From assembly GCF_000421545.1 (NCBI RefSeq), contig NZ_ATXF01000004.1, positions 620,001 through 684,000 of the forward strand: DNA of 64,000 bases, read 5' to 3'. Positions 62,259-64,000 of this stretch are shown in pieces. This DNA comes from Agromyces italicus DSM 16388 (GTDB lineage: Bacteria > Actinomycetota > Actinomycetes > Actinomycetales > Microbacteriaceae). Within the stretch, counting starts at the first letter, position 1. The number at the start of each line of letters is the position of its first letter. A program made the position numbers and the translations under genes. Below the pieces are notes generated by a model. The model was not told where the DNA came from. It worked only from the letters and a program-made list of their open reading frames with translations, and searched no databases.

Positions 62259-63485
62259 ATGTTCGTGGCGATCGACAACACCCCCCGCGACTACGCCTGG
62301 GGCTCGAGGAGCGCGATCGCCGAATATCGCGGTAGGCCGGCCTCTGGCGGCCCCGAGGCCGAGCTCTGGCTCGGTGCGCACGCGGGGTCGCCCGCACGGA
62401 TCGTCGACACGGCGTCCGTCGGGCACGCCGACCTCGTCGAGTGGATCGCCGCCGAACCTCGCACTGCGCTCGGCCCCGAGCTCGCCGCGAAGGGCGCGCG
62501 GCTCCCGTTCCTCCTGAAGATCCTCGCGGCGGGCGCGCCGCTCTCGTTGCAGGCGCACCCGACCCCCGAGCAGGCGTGCGCGGGCTTCGCCCGCGAGGAG
62601 GCCGAGGGGGTGCCGATCGACGCCTACGACCGCAATTACAAGGACGAGTTCCACAAGCCCGAGCTCATCGTGGCGGTGAGCGAGACCTTCGACGCGCTGT
62701 CGGGCTTCCGCCCGCTCGACGAGGTGCGCGGGGTGCTCGCCGCGCTCAGGGCCGCCGACGAGGCATCCGGTGCGCCCGAACCGGGTGCGCTCGACCTGCT
62801 CGAATCGCGACTCTCGGGCGCCGACCCGCTGCGCACGACCGTCGAGTGGCTGCTGACCGACGGCCGAGGCGGCGACACCGGCGAAGCGAGCTGGGTCGTC
62901 GAGCGGGTGGTTGCGCTCGCCGCGGCACCCGAGGCCGCGGCCTCGTCGTACGCCGAGTCGTTCGCGACGGTGGGGTCACTCGCCGAGGCGTACCCCGGTG
63001 ACCCCGGAATCGTCATCTCGCTGCTGCTCAACCGGGTGCGACTGCGCGCGGGGGAGTCGCTCTACCTCGCCGCCGGCAACATCCACGCCTACCTCGACGG
63101 TCTCGGCATCGAGCTCATGGCGGCGAGCGACAACGTGCTGCGCGGCGGGCTCACGCCGAAGCACATCGATGTCGCCGAACTCGTCGACATGCTCGACTTC
63201 ACGCCGGGGCCGCCGCCTCGGCTCGAGCCTGAGCAGACCGCACCGGGGGTCGAGACCTTCCGCCCCGACGTGCCCGACTTCGTGCTGCACAAGGTGACCG
63301 ACGGCGGGGTGGAGCTCGACGGGCCCGCGATCGTGATCGCCGACGGCGCCGCGGTCACGCTGCGCGGTGAGGTCGGTGAGGCGCGCCTCGAACGCGGCGA
63401 GGCCGCCTACGTGACCCCCGACGAGGGGCGCATCGCGGTGAGCGGGCAGGGATCCGCCTGGATCGCCACGAACGGCGCCGGCTGA
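62259..63485 (+). CDS. manA: mannose-6-phosphate isomerase, class I
   Basis: Interconverts fructose-6-phosphate and mannose-6-phosphate, feeding GDP-mannose and polyprenyl-P-mannose for glycan synthesis. The 408-residue cupin enzyme has the zinc-binding SLQAHPTPEQA (Gln and His), the HKPELIVAV Glu, and NIHAYLDGLGIELMAASDN with its His, followed by VLRGGLTPKHIDVAELV. An opening NTPRDYAWGSRSAIAEY and a GGPEAELWLGAHAGSPA region are typical. It is separated from the Caps_synth gene by 114 bp and has its own ribosome-binding site, so it is probably an independent unit. Confidence 0.95.
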   Translation: MFVAIDNTPRDYAWGSRSAIAEYRGRPASGGPEAELWLGAHAGSPARIVDTASVGHADLVEWIAAEPRTALGPELAAKGARLPFLLKILAAGAPLSLQAHPTPEQACAGFAREEAEGVPIDAYDRNYKDEFHKPELIVAVSETFDALSGFRPLDEVRGVLAALRAADEASGAPEPGALDLLESRLSGADPLRTTVEWLLTDGRGGDTGEASWVVERVVALAAAPEAAASSYAESFATVGSLAEAYPGDPGIVISLLLNRVRLRAGESLYLAAGNIHAYLDGLGIELMAASDNVLRGGLTPKHIDVAELVDMLDFTPGPPPRLEPEQTAPGVETFRPDVPDFVLHKVTDGGVELDGPAIVIADGAAVTLRGEVGEARLERGEAAYVTPDEGRIAVSGQGSAWIATNGAG

Positions 63486-63522
63486 GCGGGCGGGTGGGCC
63501 CGAGGCATCCGGCCAGCGCGCC

Positions 63523-64000
63523 TCAGCTCGCGACGCGCAGCCCGAACAACCGTCGATAGGCCGTCGGCGTCGTCTGCAACACCTTCACGAAGTGGTGCCG
63601 CATGACGGCGGCGGCGCCGAACCCGGTGTCGCGGGCGATCTGCTCGAGGTTGAGGTCGGTCTCCTCGAGGAGTTGCTGTGCGCGCAGCAGCCGCTGACGG
63701 TTGAGCCAGGCGTTCGGCGTGGTGCCCGTCTCCGCCCGGAACCTGCGGGCGAAGGTGCGCGGCGACATGAGCGCGGTGCGGGCGAGCCGGTCGACGGTGA
63801 GGTCTTCGTCGAGGTGCTCGAGCATCCACGTGGTGATCGTCGCGAACGAGTCGCTTCGGCACTCGCCGATGGGCGTCTGGATGAACTGCGACTGGCCGCC
63901 GTCGCGCTGCGGGGGCACCACCATGCGGCGGGCGATGATGTTCGCGGCGCTCGCGCCGAGCTCGGAGCGCACGATGTGGAGGGCCGCGTCGATGCCCGCG
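63523..64000 (-). CDS. GlxA/AraC-family transcriptional regulator (5' end outside window)
   Basis: Only the C-terminal ~158 codons are present; the gene enters from the right edge. The region begins AGIDAALHIVRSELGASAAN, the end of the DJ-1/PfpI-like domain of GlxA-type regulators, followed by VVPPQRDGGQSQF. Two AraC helix-turn-helix units follow: LTVDRLARTALMSPRTFARR and LEQIARDTGFGAAAVMRHHF, ending PTAYRRLFG. It is convergent with manA, 37 bp apart. Its ligand and targets cannot be inferred. Confidence 0.88.
   Translation of the reverse strand, partial: AGIDAALHIVRSELGASAANIIARRMVVPPQRDGGQSQFIQTPIGECRSDSFATITTWMLEHLDEDLTVDRLARTALMSPRTFARRFRAETGTTPNAWLNRQRLLRAQQLLEETDLNLEQIARDTGFGAAAVMRHHFVKVLQTTPTAYRRLFGLRVAS

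Overview
The window is high-GC chromosomal DNA from an actinobacterium, most likely a member of the Microbacteriaceae (Agromyces or a relative). This rests on codon use (many gcatcc/gatgcc codon pairs), an accD-accE pair beside birA, a purK/purE/LCP gene order, TANNNT -10 boxes placed a few bases before start codons, and tandem CWB2 wall-binding proteins. It is inference from gene content, not a species identification.

Bases 1-13437 are mainly housekeeping genes. They hold the end of a NarL-type response regulator, its sensor kinase and a partner membrane protein with a one-base frameshift. Next come acyl-CoA carboxylase beta and epsilon subunits divergent from birA, a PH-domain membrane protein, an orphan DarT-like ADP-ribosyltransferase, a GtrA protein, purK and purE, an LCP ligase overlapping purE, and a large surface acyltransferase. 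Two intergenic repeat arrays lie here (7150-7370 and 9258-9383).

Bases 13480-62144 form an almost unbroken surface-glycan region of about 48 kb in blocks on alternating strands. It encodes some fifteen glycosyltransferases, two OafA/SGNH acyltransferases, two polymerase/ligase-like membrane proteins, an ABC flippase-like transporter and a TagGH-type polysaccharide exporter. Other enzymes suggest the sugars. Homologues of WbpB, WbpE, WbpD, a UDP-GlcNAc 2-epimerase and a UDP-N-acetylhexosamine dehydrogenase could together make an acetylated diamino-uronic acid nucleotide sugar. Glf and a GlfT2-like enzyme point to galactofuranose. A CDP-ribitol synthase-like fusion, a TagF-HAD protein and a LicD-methyltransferase fusion point to a phosphodiester (teichoic-acid-like) polymer. 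Two secreted CWB2 proteins carry a lysozyme-like region and probably act at the same wall. LCP proteins attach such polymers to peptidoglycan, so the LCP gene at the left edge fits the theme.

The right edge holds manA, which feeds mannose and GDP-sugar metabolism, and the 3' part of a GlxA-type AraC regulator. I saw no tRNA, rRNA, CRISPR array, transposase or phage gene. The best leads are the composite glycopolymer system with its multidomain proteins, the orphan DarT-like protein with a Cys/His-rich N-terminus, the repeats at convergent gene ends, and a consistent leaderless promoter architecture.
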